Below, one piece after another: positions 6,486 through 7,585 of a DNA stretch of 7,585 nucleotides. Below the pieces are notes generated by a model. That model was given only the letters and a program-made list of their open reading frames with translations. It did not search any database and was not told the DNA's origin. The stretch is from the NCBI GenBank assembly GCA_003156495.1, contig PMHC01000254.1, forward strand, positions 1 through 7,585. The letters run 5' to 3'. Source of the DNA: Acidobacteriaceae bacterium (GTDB taxonomy: Bacteria; Acidobacteriota; Terriglobia; Terriglobales; Acidobacteriaceae). The position numbers were made by a program, and so were the translations under genes. The first letter of the stretch is position 1; every line of letters starts with the position of its first letter.

Positions 6486-6660
6486 ATCGCGCTTGGAAAT
6501 CGCCATTTTGCAGTGCTTTGCGGCCAAGTTTGCGCGAAAGCTGGTCGATCCGTTTTTGCGTAAGCTGGAGGCAGGACAAGCGATCGCCGAATGTTGAAGA
6601 AAAACATGGCATTACCTCTCCGCGCGAAAGCAGCCGGTTTTTAAGGATCGCTAGAGGTTT
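6486..6660 (-). other. Putative CRISPR leader remnant
   Basis: These bases lie between the cas2 relic and the single repeat, exactly where the leader of a type I array sits. No codon-biased frame is present on either strand. GCGCGAAAGC occurs twice (6532-6541 and 6622-6631), and the pair TTTGCGCGAAAGCTGG / TTTTGCGTAAGCTGG occurs at 6529-6567. The minus strand near cas2 contains AAACCTCTAGCG and CTTAAAAACC, which resemble leader sequences I have seen after type I-C cas2 genes. The call rests mainly on position. Confidence 0.4.
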
Positions 6661-6683
6661 GCGCACGGCTTTGCACCGTGTGC
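6661..6683 (-). other. Hairpin directly after the cas2 relic stop
   Basis: GCGCACGG (6661-6668) pairs with CCGTGTGC (6676-6683) around a 7-nt loop, with one wobble. It touches the TAG of the cas2 relic at 6684-6686. No T-rich tail follows on the minus strand (AAACCTC), so termination is only a possibility; it may be part of the leader. Confidence 0.4.
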
Positions 6684-6773
6684 CTAAACGATCAGCGGAC
6701 CGTCAAAGTCGACCGACTTGAATGTACCATACTCTTTCACGTGCAAATCAACGGGTTCGGTGAGCCGGTATAT
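6684..6773 (-). pseudogene. cas2: C-terminal fragment of cas2
   Basis: Cas2 is the small partner of Cas1 in the complex that inserts new spacers into CRISPR arrays. Only the last 29 codons survive here. They begin IYRLTEPVDLHV, continue KEYGTFKSVDFDGPLIV and end at TAG. The spacing pattern IYRL...V..(Y/I)G...S.D...PLI matches the C-terminal strand and tail of type I-C Cas2 proteins as I remember them (for example the Bacillus halodurans protein, which ends in ...DPLIF after an IYRLG segment). Codons are GC-ending as expected for coding origin. The N-terminal two thirds, with the ferredoxin-like core and its conserved Asp, are absent. The frame is +1 relative to the adjoining cas1 piece, so no Cas1-Cas2 fusion protein can be made without a frameshift. 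Confidence 0.7.
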
Positions 6774-6933
6774 TGCCGCCGATGGGGCCTTCGAGACGGG
6801 CCTTGAAACGGCCGTTGGAACCAAGAAAGACCAGCGATTTGCCTTCTTCGGCCAGACGGGCGAGCGCGGCCGGCGTCACCAGCACATCGCCGAAGCAGAC
6901 GACGCTGCCGATGTGGTGAAGCGGTATAGATCT
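6772..6933 (-). pseudogene. cas1: N-terminal-domain fragment of cas1 (type I-C-like)
   Basis: Cas1 is the integrase of CRISPR adaptation. In the minus-strand frame running from 6933, the sequence reads PLHHIGSVVCFGD, then VLVTPAALARLAEEG, then KSLVFLGSNGRFKARLEGP and IGGN. This is the conserved beta-sandwich domain of Cas1: PLH.L..IV.FG, then the (S/T)PAL...(A/C)AE..IS..F helix, then NGRF.AR..GP..GN. The initiator region (about 40 residues) is missing; the piece starts five bases after the mnmE stop codon (6938-6940). The catalytic C-terminal domain, with its Glu/His/Asp metal site, is missing too. If read on in frame it ends at TGA after IPAHRTR. Codon usage is GC3-rich, so decay seems recent. 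It cannot be a working integrase. Confidence 0.82.
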
Positions 6934-6937
6934 CGCT

Positions 6938-7585
6938 TTATTTTCCGATGCAGAAGGTGGAGAAGATTAAATCTAAGATGTCGTCGGGCGTGGTTTGGCC
7001 GGTTAGCGAGTCCAGCGCCCAGAGCGCGCGGTAAAGATCGAGCAGAATCATCTCGTGGGGAATGCCGTTTGCGTTGGCCTTGGCTGCGTCGGCCAGAGCG
7101 GCCAGAGCCGTTGTTACCGCCTGATGCTGGCGCAGATTGGTCAACATGCCGGGCTCGGAGGCAGCGCCGCCAGTGGCTAGCTCGACAATTTTTTGGCGCA
7201 ATGCATCTATTCCAGCGCCGGTTAGTGCCGAGGTCGAAAGCGCCGCGCATCCGGCCAGCTCCGGCGAATCCAGACGCAGGCCGCCGGAAGCATTTGCCGC
7301 CAGATCGCATTTGTTGATAGCGACAATCGCCGGCCGGCCGGCGACGGCGGCCAGCAGCGCGCGCTCCTCATTGTTGATGGCCGCTGTCGCGTCGAGCACG
7401 ACGATGGCCAGCGCGGCGTCGGCCAGCGCCTCGCGGCTGCGACGAATTCCCTGCTGCTCGGCCTCTTCGCGGCCCTCGCGTAGGCCGGCCGTATCCACCA
7501 GCTCGATAGGAATGCCGCCGAGCGAGACCCGTTCGGTAACCAGATCGCGCGTGGTGCCGGGCGATGCGGTGACGATGGCGCGGTC
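6938..7585 (-). CDS. mnmE: tRNA uridine-5-carboxymethylaminomethyl modification GTPase MnmE, C-terminal half (5' end outside window)
   Basis: MnmE works with MnmG to place the (carboxymethyl)aminomethyl group on C5 of U34 in certain tRNAs, using GTP, tetrahydrofolate and FAD; it is cytoplasmic or loosely membrane-associated. The 215 residues present cover the G domain from just after the P-loop to the end of the protein (usual total about 450-470). G2 is TTRD (11-14), G3 DTAG (31-34) followed by LREG, G4 NKCD (91-94) and G5 STSAL (117-121). The final helical domain carries LTNLRQHQA (148-156), LTGQTTPDDIL (194-204) and the invariant C-terminal FCIGK (211-215). The stop at 6938-6940 is at the normal place, so the gene is intact here although the next bases belong to a cas1 relic. 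No terminator separates them. mnmG is not seen downstream. Confidence 0.97.
   Translation of the reverse strand, partial: DRAIVTASPGTTRDLVTERVSLGGIPIELVDTAGLREGREEAEQQGIRRSREALADAALAIVVLDATAAINNEERALLAAVAGRPAIVAINKCDLAANASGGLRLDSPELAGCAALSTSALTGAGIDALRQKIVELATGGAASEPGMLTNLRQHQAVTTALAALADAAKANANGIPHEMILLDLYRALWALDSLTGQTTPDDILDLIFSTFCIGK

Noticed and set aside
6364..6666. 100-codon minus-strand frame over the leader and repeat
   Set aside because: It runs through the 37-nt repeat and into the antisense of the peptidase C-terminus, and it shows no family motif or codon bias of its own.
6684..6936. Working Cas1-Cas2 fusion protein
   Set aside because: The two parts are in different frames, there is no start codon, and the Cas1 catalytic domain and Cas2 core are absent.
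6718..7317. 199-codon plus-strand open frame
   Set aside because: It is antisense to the end of mnmE and to the cas1 relic. Both opposite-strand readings match known families, whereas this one is Arg-rich and has no recognisable motif.

Overview
The window looks like chromosomal DNA from an acidobacterium (Acidobacteriota, probably the Terriglobia/Koribacter side). The base composition is GC-rich and coding regions have strongly GC-ending third positions. Proteins of this style (a DUF1572 DinB protein, a periplasmic S9 peptidase with a DPP IV-type propeller, a phosphotransacylase) and short hairpin repeats of the 'taaagcc / gtcgtgccct' and 'gaatggggcaccc' kind fit that phylum. The taxonomic call is recall-based inference, because no rRNA or marker gene was compared.

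Layout. 2-103 (+): the 3' end of an unidentified gene, whose frame is broken by a TAA at 29-31 but stays codon-biased to a TAG at 101-103. 113-568 (+): a short DinB/DUF1572 protein. 596-1495 (-): prmC, release-factor glutamine methyltransferase, convergent with the DinB gene. 1517-1645: a cluster of small hairpin repeats. 1686-2360 (-): a HAD phosphatase of the phosphoglycolate phosphatase type. 2412-2455: a clear intrinsic terminator for the next gene. 2478-3416 (-): a phosphate acetyl/butyryltransferase. 3417-4077: a 660-nt intergenic region with a possible Crp/Fnr-type site, an AT-rich patch and three copies of a 14-16-nt repeat. 4078-6429 (+): a secreted S9 family serine peptidase. 6430-6937: the most interesting stretch. 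6938-7585 (-): the C-terminal half of mnmE (tRNA U34-modification GTPase), running off the window.

The main discovery is in 6430-6937, which at first looks empty. On the minus strand, directly after the mnmE stop codon, about 52 codons read as the N-terminal part of Cas1. They run, through a +1 frame change at about 6772, into 29 codons that read as the C-terminus of Cas2 and end in TAG at 6684-6686. Downstream on the same strand come about 200 nt that could be a leader. After that is one 37-nt CRISPR-type repeat (6449-6485) with a 13-bp stem and a TTGAAAC 3' end in the expected orientation. The order cas1-cas2-leader-repeat on one strand is the normal order of a type I-C-like adaptation module. 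This is therefore most simply the collapsed remains of a CRISPR-Cas locus: an internal deletion fused cas1 to cas2, and the array shrank to a single repeat.

Apart from that relic the genes are mostly housekeeping: translation and tRNA quality (prmC, mnmE), phosphate-ester and acyl-phosphate metabolism (HAD phosphatase, phosphotransacylase) and peptide scavenging (S9 peptidase). Apart from the possible link between the first two plus-strand genes, they appear to be separate transcription units and not one pathway.
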